Shown here piece after piece: positions 18,920 through 27,757 of a DNA stretch of 64,000 bases (position 1 is the stretch's first letter; every line of letters begins with the position of its first letter). Origin of the DNA: Diaphorobacter sp. HDW4B (GTDB lineage Bacteria > Pseudomonadota > Gammaproteobacteria > Burkholderiales > Burkholderiaceae_C); NCBI RefSeq assembly GCF_011305535.1, contig NZ_CP049905.1:3966001-4030000 (forward strand). Reading direction: 5' to 3'. The position numbers were made by a program, and so were the translations under genes. The notes below the pieces were generated by a model. That model worked only from the letters and a program-made list of their open reading frames with translations, did no database searches and was not told where the DNA came from.

Positions 18920-20356
18920 ATGAGCTACCCCAATACCCAACTTTTCATTGACGGCCAATGGCGCGATGCGGCGGATGGCAAGACGCTGGGCGTGTTCAAC
19001 CCTTCCACCGGCAAAGAAATCGGCCGTGTGGCCCATGCGAACAAGGCGGATCTGGATGCCGCGCTGGCTTCCGCACAAAAGGGTTTTGAAGTCTGGCGCG
19101 ATGTGCCCGCCATCGAGCGCGCCAAGACCATGCGCCGCGCGGCTGCGCTGATGCGCGAGCGTGCCGATGCGATCGGCGCCATCCTCACGCAGGAACAGGG
19201 CAAGCCGGTGGCTGAAGCGCGAGGCGAGGCCATGGCTGCTGCCGACATCATCGAATGGTTTGCCGACGAAGGCATGCGCGTGTATGGCCGCATCGTGCCG
19301 TCGCGCAATCTGGCGGTGCGCCAACTGGTGGTGAAGGATCCGGTCGGCGTGGTCGCCGCATTCACGCCGTGGAATTTCCCGATCAACCAGGTGGTGCGCA
19401 AGCTGGGCGCGGCGCTGGCTGCGGGCTGCGCGGTGATCGTGAAGGCGCCGGAAGAAACCCCGGCCAGCCCGGCCGAGCTGATTCGCGCGTTTGCCGATGC
19501 CGGCATTCCTGTGGGAACCATCAATCTGGTCTACGGCAATCCGGCCGAGATTTCGAGTTACCTGATTCCGCACCCCATCGTGCGCAAGGTCACGTTCACG
19601 GGTTCGACGCCTGTGGGCAAGCAACTGGCGGGCATCGCCGGTCAGCACATGAAGCGCGTGACCATGGAACTGGGCGGTCATGCTCCCGTGATCGTCTGCG
19701 ACGACGCCGACATCGCTCTGGCCGTGAAGTGCACGGCTGGTGCCAAGTTCCGCAATGCCGGTCAGGTCTGCATCTCGCCCACACGTTTCCTCGTGCATGA
19801 AGACGTGCGTGCGGACTTCGTCGCCGCGCTCACCAAGTATGCGCAGGGTCTGAAGGTGGGTGATGGTCTGGCCGAAGGCACGCAGATGGGCCCGCTGGCC
19901 AACCCGCGCCGCTTGACCGCCATGGCCGAATTCATGGCCGACGCCGTGCAAAGCGGTGCCGAAGTGACCACCGGCGGCGCTCGCATTGGCGATTCCGGCA
20001 ACTTCTACGCGCCCACCATCCTGAACAACGTGCCCACCACGGCACGCATCTTCAACGATGAACCGTTCGGCCCGGTAGCCGCCGTGCAGGGCTTCACCGA
20101 CCTGAACGCCGCCATCAAGGAGGCCAACCGCCTGGCCTTTGGTCTGGCCGGATATGCCTTCACCAAGTCGCTGAAGAACGCGCACCTGCTGTCGCAGCGC
20201 GTGGAAGTCGGCATGCTGTGGGTGAACCAGCCCGCCACGCCGTCCGCTGAGCTGCCATTCGGCGGCATCAAGGATTCGGGCTACGGCTCCGAAGGCGGCC
20301 CGGAAGCGCTCGAGGCCTGCCTGAACACACGTGCGATCTCGATCACCAACGTCTGA
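18920..20356 (+). CDS. NAD(P)-dependent succinate-semialdehyde dehydrogenase family
   Basis: The 478-residue protein is an aldehyde dehydrogenase of the GabD-like group. Catalytic Cys is C284 (NAGQVCISP) and the general base E250 (ELGGHAP). Cofactor and oxyanion segments [21 protein letters not shown] and [11 protein letters not shown] are all present. The ATG at 18920 follows a CAGGAG site; an upstream in-frame start is unlikely. Substrate could be succinate semialdehyde or another short semialdehyde, which the sequence alone does not settle. Monocistronic, with its own terminator. Confidence 0.85.
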   Translation: MSYPNTQLFIDGQWRDAADGKTLGVFNPSTGKEIGRVAHANKADLDAALASAQKGFEVWRDVPAIERAKTMRRAAALMRERADAIGAILTQEQGKPVAEARGEAMAAADIIEWFADEGMRVYGRIVPSRNLAVRQLVVKDPVGVVAAFTPWNFPINQVVRKLGAALAAGCAVIVKAPEETPASPAELIRAFADAGIPVGTINLVYGNPAEISSYLIPHPIVRKVTFTGSTPVGKQLAGIAGQHMKRVTMELGGHAPVIVCDDADIALAVKCTAGAKFRNAGQVCISPTRFLVHEDVRADFVAALTKYAQGLKVGDGLAEGTQMGPLANPRRLTAMAEFMADAVQSGAEVTTGGARIGDSGNFYAPTILNNVPTTARIFNDEPFGPVAAVQGFTDLNAAIKEANRLAFGLAGYAFTKSLKNAHLLSQRVEVGMLWVNQPATPSAELPFGGIKDSGYGSEGGPEALEACLNTRAISITNV

Positions 20357-20377
20357 TCACTCGCCTGCGTGAAAATG

Positions 20378-20404
20378 AAAAAAGGACCTGCGGGTCCTTT
20401 TTTC
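20378..20404 (+). terminator. Terminator after the aldehyde dehydrogenase
   Basis: AAAAGGACC and GGTCCTTTT arms around TGCG with a T6 end. The A-rich left side makes it usable by the convergent BLUF-like gene as well. Confidence 0.9.
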
Positions 20405-20425
20405 TTGGTGGCTGCGAGCCTGCTT

Positions 20426-21982
20426 TCAGTCCATCAGATCGTCAAGAATCAACCGGCGCAGTGTGGCCAGCGGCAGATCGTCAAGGCGCGCGAACAGGTA
20501 CAGCACCAGCGTCGAATCCAGCGGATGCGGCACCATGATTTCGTGGTGCTCGGAGAAGGTGGAAATCATCTCGCGCATCTGTCCTCGTTTGGCGAGAAGG
20601 TCGAGATCGGCGGTGACGGTCTCTGCCACGATCTTGAGGGCCTTGGCTTCGGGCGCGTTGTCGGTGCGGGCCGCGAAGTCATGCGCGCGCATGTCCAGCC
20701 AACCGGCCCAGGCCGTGGGGCTGAGGCCGTACATCAGGCGATCCAGCATGTCTTTGAGAGCCGGGCCAGACAGGTCGACGGAGCGCTCGGGGAAGGCAGG
20801 CGCTTCGGCTTTGGATTTCTTGCCGGACTTGGTGGCGGGTGGCGGGGCGGGCGTCAGTTCGGGCAGGAGCGCTGGTTCTGGCACGGGCTCGGGCACAGGT
20901 TCGGACGCGGGTTCAGCTGTCAGCGACGCGATGACGGTGGGTGGTTGGGACTCTGTGAATTCTTCCGGTTCGAGCGCCAGATCGACTTCGGTGACTGGCG
21001 CTGATGCTTCCACGGTTTCCTCGGCCTTGGCGCCCTTGCGCAGCGGGCGGACGATGGACAGAAGCTGTTCGTGAATCGCTTTCCAGGTAGGTCCGCCCAT
21101 GAGTACCGAGCCTCTTGTTTCTGTGGACTGCAAACCGGCGTTGCTCACCATCTCGTGCAGCATGTCGGAGAGCCCGGTGTTGCCCCCCGGAGTGACGAAC
21201 AGCACACGCGGCTTGCAGCGCTGCACTACGGGATGGGCGAGGGCGCGGGCCACGAATTCGGTGTCCGTGCCCTGACCGCTGCGGCGCATCAGGAAGACCA
21301 TCAGTTCGATCTTCTCGAGCAGCGGCTGCGACAGCGTGGAGGCCAGCAGCCCCTCGCTGATGCCGACGATGCGCACGGGGCCGGCAGAATCGCCCACCAC
21401 GTCGGCGTAGTCGAGCGGATAGCTGTCCGCATCCTTGCCGGTGTTGGAGACCTTGAGCGCACAGGCCTGGGTGCCAAAGCGCTCCGAGAGGTGGCTGAAG
21501 ATCGGGTTGAACCACAGCACCGAGTTGCTGAAGATGGCGACCTGCCGCACGGGCTGGTTGTGGACGACTGCTTTGCTCGAACGGTTGGGCGTGAGGAAGT
21601 AGCGGAACGGATCGGCCGCATCGCCCGGATCGTCGTCCAGAAACCGCTTGGTTTCCGCGAGGCGTTGCGCTGCATCGGCCCGGTGCTTGGAGCCGTGCGA
21701 GATCACGACGTTCCATTGTTGATATTGGCGTTGCGTGATCTGCCGCTCGAACAGGATCGTCGGAGACTCCTGATCCCAGAACGCGGCAATCCGAGCCACC
21801 AGGCTTTGCACCACAGCGTCATCTCCCTCCAACACGTGAAGGAAATAGCCGTCCGAGATGGTAAGCAGACCGGTGAGTTCGTTGCGTCGCGCGAACTCTT
21901 CGCTGGCAGCCAACAGGCTGTCGGTGGGTAGGGCTACCTTGCCTTGGCGTGCGGCCTTACCGAAATAGCAGACTACTTGCAT
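20426..21982 (-). CDS. BLUF-like domain protein with altered flavin-site residues
   Basis: Residues 1-95 fit the BLUF blue-light sensor fold (VCYFGKA start, NELTGLL, DGYFLHVLEGDD, then RQYQQWNV). The key tyrosine is kept (Y6). The flavin-contacting asparagine aligns to alanine at about residue 31 and the switch glutamine is histidine (H49 in FLHVLEG), so normal photochemistry is doubtful. The middle (about 145-325) is a conserved-looking globular region I cannot name. A proline/glutamate linker (about 355-395) leads to a C-terminal helical domain (about 405-518). The gene stands alone on the minus strand behind a perfect palindrome. Confidence 0.7.
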   Translation of the reverse strand: MQVVCYFGKAARQGKVALPTDSLLAASEEFARRNELTGLLTISDGYFLHVLEGDDAVVQSLVARIAAFWDQESPTILFERQITQRQYQQWNVVISHGSKHRADAAQRLAETKRFLDDDPGDAADPFRYFLTPNRSSKAVVHNQPVRQVAIFSNSVLWFNPIFSHLSERFGTQACALKVSNTGKDADSYPLDYADVVGDSAGPVRIVGISEGLLASTLSQPLLEKIELMVFLMRRSGQGTDTEFVARALAHPVVQRCKPRVLFVTPGGNTGLSDMLHEMVSNAGLQSTETRGSVLMGGPTWKAIHEQLLSIVRPLRKGAKAEETVEASAPVTEVDLALEPEEFTESQPPTVIASLTAEPASEPVPEPVPEPALLPELTPAPPPATKSGKKSKAEAPAFPERSVDLSGPALKDMLDRLMYGLSPTAWAGWLDMRAHDFAARTDNAPEAKALKIVAETVTADLDLLAKRGQMREMISTFSEHHEIMVPHPLDSTLVLYLFARLDDLPLATLRRLILDDLMD

Positions 21983-22018
21983 GGATATTCAATCGGATCA
22001 CACAAAAGTACCGCAATT

Positions 22019-22039
22019 ATCTTTGCGTTACGCAAAGAT
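22019..22039. promoter_or_regulatory. Perfect palindrome upstream of the BLUF-like gene
   Basis: Arms ATCTTTGCGT and ACGCAAAGAT flank one central T, 37 bp upstream of the BLUF-like start. The half-site CTTTGCG/CGCAAAG recurs in the palindrome at 46386-46408, upstream of a sensor kinase. Likely a binding site for a dimeric regulator. Confidence 0.5.
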
Positions 22040-22076
22040 ACACCTAAAACAGCCTGTAATTGTGAATTTCCAATCG

Positions 22077-22979
22077 TTAATTTGTTTCGACTGGTCGATT
22101 TGGATTGCTGCACCAATCACTCCAACTGCCCGCATATAGCGCGGTTCGGCCCAATCCGGCGACTTCCATTGCAATCAAATTGGGCAAAGCACTTACACCG
22201 CTTCCACATTGATGGACCACCCCGGCGATGTCATGTCCGAGCAACAGGGCATCAAATTCCTGACGCAATTGAGCCGCAGGTTTGAATTTGCCGTCCGCCC
22301 CCATATTGGTCGCAAATGGCCGATTCAGAGCACCGGGAATATGTCCAGCCACGGGATCGAGTGGCTCCACTTCGCCGCGATAACGGGCTGGGGCGCGGGC
22401 ATCGATCACGGTTTGGTCAGGATTATCGATATTTTTCAAAACCTCATCGGCATTCACCAGACGGACCAGAGTTGGCTTGAGTTCAAAGTTGAATTGAAAG
22501 TGGGTGACTGCTTCGCCTGATTCCACAGATTCCCCAGCCGCCTGCCAAGCCTGCAGTCCCCCGTCGAGCACGGCAACGGCTTCATGACCGGCCCATTTCA
22601 GCATCCACCACAGGCGTCCGCAGTAATTGGCACCGTTGCGGTCATATACGACGGCCTGCATGTCATTGGCAAACCCGATTTCACTTAACCACATGGTAAA
22701 ACGTTCGAGATTGGGCAGCGGATGGCGTCCACCGGACGCTGGTTTGTCCGCATCGTCGGCGAAGAGGATTTTCCCGTTGCTGCTGGGGCTGCCATGTTTG
22801 GCGCTCAGGTTTTTGTCCAGATCGGCGTGGATGGCTCCCGGAATATGGGATTCGAGATATTGCGATTTTCCCAAAGCCGGGTTGGCCAGATCGAAGCTGC
22901 AATCGAACACCATGAACGGTGCGCCGCTGGCGATGAGGCTTTGCAGTTCGGGGACTTGGATGAGGGTTGTGTATGTCAT
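22077..22979 (-). CDS. Thiosulfate/3-mercaptopyruvate sulfurtransferase
   Basis: Two rhodanese domains make up the 300-residue protein. The first (about 1-135) is inactive, as is typical. The second carries the active-site loop CGSGVSA with the persulfide-forming cysteine in VVHQCGSGVSALPN. The CGSGV(S/T)A type loop is characteristic of mercaptopyruvate sulfurtransferases (SseA-like), with AVVYDRNG and LDGGLQAW also fitting. ATG at 22979 is preferred to the upstream in-frame start at 23003, which adds eight residues. Cytoplasmic; sulfur transfer to cyanide or thiols. Confidence 0.88.
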   Translation of the reverse strand: MTYTTLIQVPELQSLIASGAPFMVFDCSFDLANPALGKSQYLESHIPGAIHADLDKNLSAKHGSPSSNGKILFADDADKPASGGRHPLPNLERFTMWLSEIGFANDMQAVVYDRNGANYCGRLWWMLKWAGHEAVAVLDGGLQAWQAAGESVESGEAVTHFQFNFELKPTLVRLVNADEVLKNIDNPDQTVIDARAPARYRGEVEPLDPVAGHIPGALNRPFATNMGADGKFKPAAQLRQEFDALLLGHDIAGVVHQCGSGVSALPNLIAMEVAGLGRTALYAGSWSDWCSNPNRPVETN

Positions 22980-23109
22980 AGGGGCTCGTTTGAATCTGTA
23001 CACACCATTTGCATGGAGTCTCTTGTCGCGAAGGCTGATCCTGCGTCAGGGAAACATACATCGCATGCCTGTCCGCATTCTGACGGAATCGTCAGCGCGC
23101 TTGAAGAAC

Positions 23110-24021
23110 TCACCGTTCCTCACTCGGCGCATCGGGCGCGTTGCGTGATCGCAGAATGGTGGCGGCGATGCCGCTGGCGATGATGAGGAACATGCCGACC
23201 CAGCCCATCAGCGGGATCTTGTCGCCGAAGAACACCATGCCCGAGATCGCGCCGAAGATGATGCCGGAGTACTGCAGATTGGCCACCACCAGCGTCTCGC
23301 GCGAGTTCTTGGCCTGGGCGTAGGCCTTGGTCAGGCACAGTTGGGCGATGGAGGCCGTCACGCCGATGGGCAGCAGCCAGAGCGTTTGCCAGCCCGACCA
23401 CGGCGAGATGCCAGTGACCAGCGTGGCTACGCCGCCCGCGAGTGCGGAACCGGTGGCGAAATAGAACACGGTGCGGGTTTCGGGCTCGCCGATGCGCGAG
23501 AGCGCGACCACCTGCATGTAGGCGAATGCGGCAGCCATGCCCGACATGAGACCGAGCATGCCGGCAAAGGCCTGGTCCTGATTGAAGTTGGGCCGCAGCA
23601 TGAGAATCACCCCCGCAAAGCCCACGATGATGGTGGCGACCAGCGAGCCCTGCAGCGGTGGCTTGGGTGTGGCGGGCGAGGGCCGCCATGTCCAGAGCGC
23701 TGCGCCTACGAGGAATACCGCTACCCAGACGCTGCTCATGTAGTTCAGCGTCATCGCGGTGGCAAGCGGCAAATGCGCGATGGCGTAGAACCACGCGCCG
23801 AGTGATGTCACGCCGATCAGGCTGCGCCACGCATGCATGCCGGGATACTTCGTCTTGAGCGAGATGCCTTGGTGGCGCGCGAGCCAGACCATCATGATCA
23901 TGCCGATCAGCCCGCGATAGAACACCATTTCGGCGGGGCTGAAGTACGGTGATGCGGCCTTGATGCACACGCCCATGCTGGCAAAGAAAAAGGCTGCCAG
24001 GACCATCCAGAGCGCGTGCAT
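23110..24021 (-). CDS. DMT-superfamily (EamA) transporter
   Basis: The 303-residue protein has about ten hydrophobic helices arranged as two EamA repeats. The first begins with ALWMVLAAFFFASMGVCIKAA and the second near TVFYFATGSALAGGVATLV. Members export amino acids or metabolites; the substrate is not evident here. A short inverted repeat (CTGACG/CGTCAG) lies between it and the sulfurtransferase gene downstream on the same strand. Confidence 0.85.
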   Translation of the reverse strand: MHALWMVLAAFFFASMGVCIKAASPYFSPAEMVFYRGLIGMIMMVWLARHQGISLKTKYPGMHAWRSLIGVTSLGAWFYAIAHLPLATAMTLNYMSSVWVAVFLVGAALWTWRPSPATPKPPLQGSLVATIIVGFAGVILMLRPNFNQDQAFAGMLGLMSGMAAAFAYMQVVALSRIGEPETRTVFYFATGSALAGGVATLVTGISPWSGWQTLWLLPIGVTASIAQLCLTKAYAQAKNSRETLVVANLQYSGIIFGAISGMVFFGDKIPLMGWVGMFLIIASGIAATILRSRNAPDAPSEER

Positions 24022-24121
24022 GAGTGACTTCCGATTCCAGAAACTTCGATGTTGAGGACTGCAGTCACTGGCGCGCTCGAGATGGCGCGAGTGAGTGCGA
24101 ACCTCCGCAGTTTAAAGTGAT

Positions 24122-24345
24122 ATGAGTCGCTTGGAGTCGCTCGCCGCGAGCGGTGCCGCGTCTGCTGCGGCGCTGGCGCGTCGCTCCAGCCCAGACTCAG
24201 CACCTTGTCATGGTATTGCGCGATGGCCTCATCGCGATCCGCGCAGGCCTGATTGCGACCGGAGTCGAGGAGATTCCGGCTCAGTTTCGACGGCGTGCGC
24301 GAACTGCTGCAGGGCAATGACGGCGCAAAGGACCGAGGCGAAAAA
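24122..24345 (-). pseudogene. Possible remnant of a small secreted protein gene
   Basis: Minus-strand reading shows a signal-peptide-like stretch (FFFASVLCAVIALQQFAHA) in one frame. In another frame shortly after comes RNQACADRDEAIAQYHDKVLSL, which looks like a cysteine-bearing mature segment. No single frame joins them and no good start codon precedes the first. It lies directly downstream of the LprI-like gene, so a frameshifted paralogue or neighbour is possible. This is weak; it may be chance. Confidence 0.2.
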
Positions 24346-24352
24346 GAAATGC

Positions 24353-24757
24353 TCAGCGCAGCGTTTCGATGGTCGCGTGCAAATCCTTGGCGCGCTGCAG
24401 ATCAAGCGCCGTAGTGCACAGCATTTCGCGGTCGGGCGCGGACTTCTTGCCGGTCGCCGCCTGTGCCTGAAACGAGCACTGCGCCTTGCGATACTGCCGG
24501 TACTTGGCATTCGCCTGCGTCAGATGCTGACGCGCAGAAGTCTTTGAATTGTGCAACTCGCGCTGAATCGTGGAAGCCAGCAGCTTCTCTGCCGATTCCA
24601 ACTCCTTGGTCGCCGCAGCCGACTGCTCCTTGATGCACGCACGCATGCTGTCATGACTGAGCCGCGAGTAGCAGTTGTTCTCTGCAGAAGGATCGCGTTG
24701 AGCGGCAGTCGCCAACGGAAGAAGTGTGGCGCAAACCAGCAGGAGCGAGCGAAGCAT
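24353..24757 (-). CDS. Small secreted protein, LprI/DUF1311-like
   Basis: The 134-residue product has a signal peptide (MLRSLLLVCATLLPLATAAQ). The mature helical domain has cysteines near YSRLSHDSMRACIKEQ and in AQCSFQAQ and REMLCTTA, a spacing reminiscent of LprI-type lysozyme-inhibitor or DUF1311 domains. The ATG at 24757 is chosen because it begins the signal peptide. Predicted periplasmic; function unproven. Confidence 0.6.
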   Translation of the reverse strand: MLRSLLLVCATLLPLATAAQRDPSAENNCYSRLSHDSMRACIKEQSAAATKELESAEKLLASTIQRELHNSKTSARQHLTQANAKYRQYRKAQCSFQAQAATGKKSAPDREMLCTTALDLQRAKDLHATIETLR

Positions 24758-24892
24758 ATGAGGAGAAATCGTACGGCAACCCAAAATGCCGCGTTCGCAG
24801 GATGGATAGAAAAGAGGACTTAAGAACGAGAAAAATGCGAGGGGTGGACTTCAAAACAGCGGGCCCAAGCAGCGATAACCGTGCCGCGATCA

Positions 24893-25035
24893 ACCACCCC
24901 AACGCCAAGACAGCCCCTCAGGCGCGACGCGAAGCCGCAGACAGTACTCTCGTACGGCAAGGCTTCGCAACAAAGCATGAGGGGCTGTATTGGCGCCTCA
25001 AAACGAATGACTAATCGAAGCCAAAGGCTTCGTAG
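24893..25035 (-). repeat. Intergenic repeat family 2, copy 2 (inverted)
   Basis: Reverse-complement copy of the element at 5835-5951 and 31138-31442. It holds the uninterrupted central sequence with GTACTCTCGTAC (24945-24956), and at its right end the short hairpin CGAAGCC-AAA-GGCTTCG (about 25017-25033) that copy 3 also carries. It occupies the gap between the LprI-like and Rieske genes. Confidence 0.75.
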
Positions 25036-25042
25036 AACCAAA

Positions 25043-26182
25043 TCATTTAGAAGACAAGGAGTCACCCATCTTGGCTCGGTACCACTCGTGGAAATGCTGC
25101 ATGCCATCTTCCATGGGGCTTTGGTAAGGTCCTACCTCGTTGTCACCGCGTTCGTAGAGCGCCTTGCGCCCCGCATCCATGCGTTCGCCGATCTCGTCAT
25201 CTTCGATGGCCGTTTCCATGTACGCAGCCTTCTGCGCAGCCACGAACTCGGGCTCGAATGCGACGATTTCTTCGGGGTAGTAGAACTCCACCACGTTCAT
25301 CGTCTTGTTCACGCTGACCGGATGCAGTGTGGACACGGTCAGCACATGCGGATACCACTCCACCATGATGTGCGGGTAGTAGGTCAGCCAGATCGCGCCG
25401 CGCTCGGGCAGCTTGCCTTCGCGGTAGCTGAGCAGCACGTCGTGCCAGGTTTTGTAGACCTCGGAGCCCGGCTTGCCGAACGTGGGCGCAACGCCGACGG
25501 TCTGCACGGAATACTCCTTGGCGAACTCCCACTTCAGGTCGTCGCAGGTCACGAAATTGCCCAAGCCCGGATGGAACGGACCGACGTGGTAGTCCTCCAG
25601 ATAGACCTCGATGAAGGTCTTCCAGTTGTAGTTGCACTCGTGCATCTCGACATGGCTGAGCACGAAGCCGTCAAAGCTCAGTTCGGACAGCGGGCCCATT
25701 CCGGCCAGATCGGCCCGGATGTCGCGACCATTGCCTTCGAACAGCAGACCGTTCCATTCCTGGAGCTGGTAGTTGTTGAGGTTCAAGCAGGGGTCGTGCG
25801 AGAAATGGGGCGCGCCCAGCAACTCACCGCTGGGGCTGTAGGTCCAGCGGTGCAGCGGGCAGACGATGTTGCCGCCTGCATGCCCCTTGTCGTGGCCCTG
25901 CAGCGAGCCACGGCCCTTGAGCATGATGGCCTGCCGATGGCGGCAGACATTCGAGATGAGCTCGACCTGCCCCTGAGCGTTGCGCACGAGCGCGCGACCT
26001 TCGCCTTCTTGCGGAAGAGCGTAGTAATCACCCGGGTTGGGTACGGCGAGTTGGTGCCCCACATAGCGGGGACCTTGCTGGAAGATGGTCTCCAGCTCGC
26101 GCTTGAAGAGCGCCTCGTCAAAATAAGTGGAAACTGGAAGTTGGCTTGCGGCCTGCTGCAGTTGAAGACTTAAATCAGACAT
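25043..26182 (-). CDS. Rieske-type aromatic ring-hydroxylating oxygenase, alpha subunit
   Basis: The 379-residue protein has a Rieske [2Fe-2S] domain with ligands C80, H82, C108 and H111. The catalytic domain has mononuclear-iron histidines H199 and H204 in EDYHVGPFHPGL. The spacing between the two Rieske halves (25 residues from H82 to C108) is longer than the usual 15-17, with a glycine/histidine-rich insert (SLQGHDKGHAGG). No reductase or beta-subunit gene is adjacent, so electrons must come from elsewhere. The substrate is unknown; aromatic acids and quaternary amines are both used by relatives. Confidence 0.82.
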   Translation of the reverse strand: MSDLSLQLQQAASQLPVSTYFDEALFKRELETIFQQGPRYVGHQLAVPNPGDYYALPQEGEGRALVRNAQGQVELISNVCRHRQAIMLKGRGSLQGHDKGHAGGNIVCPLHRWTYSPSGELLGAPHFSHDPCLNLNNYQLQEWNGLLFEGNGRDIRADLAGMGPLSELSFDGFVLSHVEMHECNYNWKTFIEVYLEDYHVGPFHPGLGNFVTCDDLKWEFAKEYSVQTVGVAPTFGKPGSEVYKTWHDVLLSYREGKLPERGAIWLTYYPHIMVEWYPHVLTVSTLHPVSVNKTMNVVEFYYPEEIVAFEPEFVAAQKAAYMETAIEDDEIGERMDAGRKALYERGDNEVGPYQSPMEDGMQHFHEWYRAKMGDSLSSK

Positions 26183-26239
26183 GAAGGACCTGACCTAAAG
26201 ACTCCCCACAGGGAGGGTGCGCGTGCGACGCACAAACTA

Positions 26240-26281
26240 AAAAAACGAAACCGGCCCAAGGAATACCCCAAGCCGGTTCGT
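26240..26281 (-). promoter_or_regulatory. Terminator-like hairpin in the leader of the Rieske gene
   Basis: Read on the minus strand, CGAACCGGC pairs with GCCGGTTTCG (one bulge) around a ~18-base loop and is followed by T7. It lies about 60-100 bases upstream of the Rieske ATG and just downstream of a perfect TATAAT at 26299-26294. No minus-strand gene lies upstream to be terminated, so attenuation of the Rieske gene is the simplest reading. Confidence 0.45.
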
Positions 26282-26489
26282 GACTGGAATGGGATTATAG
26301 ATGGTGGGGTTATTCCCGGAGGCCCCGTAAGTGTTTTGCCCTGTTGTGGAGCGTCGGGGCCTGTGGCGGGCTCGCCCGGCCTAACCTGCTGGGGAAATCA
26401 CCCTAAACATGAATTCAGGTAACGCCATAGGGGTGCAGCGCCTAAAATGGTCCGTTTTTCCCTCCAGGCGTTCAGCGCTCGCTCTACCT

Positions 26490-26720
26490 ATGCCCAAGGC
26501 ACCTGCCGTCACCGAACCTGTCAGCTACGAAGCCGCGCTGCTTGAGCTGGAACAGCTCATCGAGCGCATCGAGTCCGGCCAGATGCCGCTCGAGCAGATG
26601 CTCGCGGGCTACCAGCGCGGGGCGACGCTGCTGACCTTCTGCCGTTCGCGGCTGGATGCGGTGCAGGAACAGATCAAGGTGCTGGACGACGGCAAACTGC
26701 AGTCGTGGACGCAGGAGTGA
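26490..26720 (+). CDS. xseB: Exodeoxyribonuclease VII small subunit
   Basis: XseB is the small regulatory subunit of the single-strand exonuclease ExoVII. The 76-residue helical protein carries the family pattern [24 protein letters not shown] and ends normally. The ATG at 26490 is used; the frame opens earlier, but upstream residues do not fit. It starts the conserved xseB-ispA-dxs cluster, with only nine bases to ispA. Confidence 0.93.
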   Translation: MPKAPAVTEPVSYEAALLELEQLIERIESGQMPLEQMLAGYQRGATLLTFCRSRLDAVQEQIKVLDDGKLQSWTQE

Positions 26721-26729
26721 ACACCAACA

Positions 26730-27650
26730 ATGCGAGTAACGGATTCCGCAGTGCAAACCACAGCAGCAAATTTTGATTTCAAGAATTGGCAAACGCTCCA
26801 GCTCGCCGAGGTGGAGGATTGCCTGTCGCGCTGGGTGAGCGCGGACGCGCCCGCAGGACTGGGCGAATCGATGCGCTATGCAGTGCTCGACGGCGGCAAG
26901 CGCCTGCGCCCACTGCTGGTGCTTGCCGCGAGCGAGGCCGTTGGCGGTCTGCGCGACGCGGCGTTGCGTGCGGCCTGCGCGGCCGAGCTGATCCACGCGT
27001 ATTCGCTGGTGCATGACGACATGCCCTGCATGGACAACGACGTGCTGCGCCGTGGCAAGCCCACCGTGCACGTGAAGTTCGGCGAGGCCGAGGCGCTGCT
27101 CGCGGGCGATGCGCTGCAGGCGCTGGCCTTTGAATTTCTGACGCCCGATGACGGCGTGCCAGCGGCCATGCAGGCCAAGCTGTGCCGTCTGCTCGCGCGT
27201 GCTGCGGGCGCGGAGGGCATGGCCGGTGGTCAGGCCATCGATCTGGCCAGCGTGGGCAAGTCGCTCACCGAAGACCAACTGCGCAGAATGCACCGCCTGA
27301 AGACCGGCGCGCTGCTGCAGGCCTGCGTGACCATGGGTGCCGCATGTGCCGAAACCTCCAAGGAAGCGCGCATTGCGCTGACAGAGTATGGCGCTGCCGT
27401 CGGGCTGGCGTTCCAGGTGGTCGACGACATTCTGGACGTGGTGGCCGATTCGCAGACGCTTGGCAAGACCGCTGGCAAGGATGCCGCGAGCGACAAGCCG
27501 ACCTATGTGTCGCTGCTCGGTCTGGAGCCCGCCAAGCAATACGCGGAAGAACTGCGCGACAAGGCGCATGTGGCGCTTGCGCAATCGGGATTGGCCGACA
27601 CGCGTGCGCTGGCGGCATTGGCCGATGCGGTGGTGCGCCGCACGCATTGA
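26730..27650 (+). CDS. ispA: Farnesyl diphosphate synthase (polyprenyl synthetase)
   Basis: IspA condenses IPP with DMAPP and then GPP to make farnesyl diphosphate. Both aspartate-rich motifs are visible: the first as DDMPCMDND (after LIHAYSLVH) and the second as DDILD in QVVDDILDV, with GGKRLRP near the N-terminus. Length (306 residues) is normal. It sits between xseB and dxs, the standard arrangement. Confidence 0.95.
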   Translation: MRVTDSAVQTTAANFDFKNWQTLQLAEVEDCLSRWVSADAPAGLGESMRYAVLDGGKRLRPLLVLAASEAVGGLRDAALRAACAAELIHAYSLVHDDMPCMDNDVLRRGKPTVHVKFGEAEALLAGDALQALAFEFLTPDDGVPAAMQAKLCRLLARAAGAEGMAGGQAIDLASVGKSLTEDQLRRMHRLKTGALLQACVTMGAACAETSKEARIALTEYGAAVGLAFQVVDDILDVVADSQTLGKTAGKDAASDKPTYVSLLGLEPAKQYAEELRDKAHVALAQSGLADTRALAALADAVVRRTH

Positions 27651-27757
27651 GCGAAGAGACCGACGAAACCGACGGCGCATTGATTGATAGATAGACAACA
27701 GGCTGCCCGGATTCACATCGCACCGGATGTGAATCGACCGCAGCGAAAAGACCCACT

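Noticed and set aside
20381-20404. Considered as a small RNA because of its strong hairpin
   Set aside because: Position directly after the aldehyde dehydrogenase stop and the T-run make an ordinary terminator sufficient.
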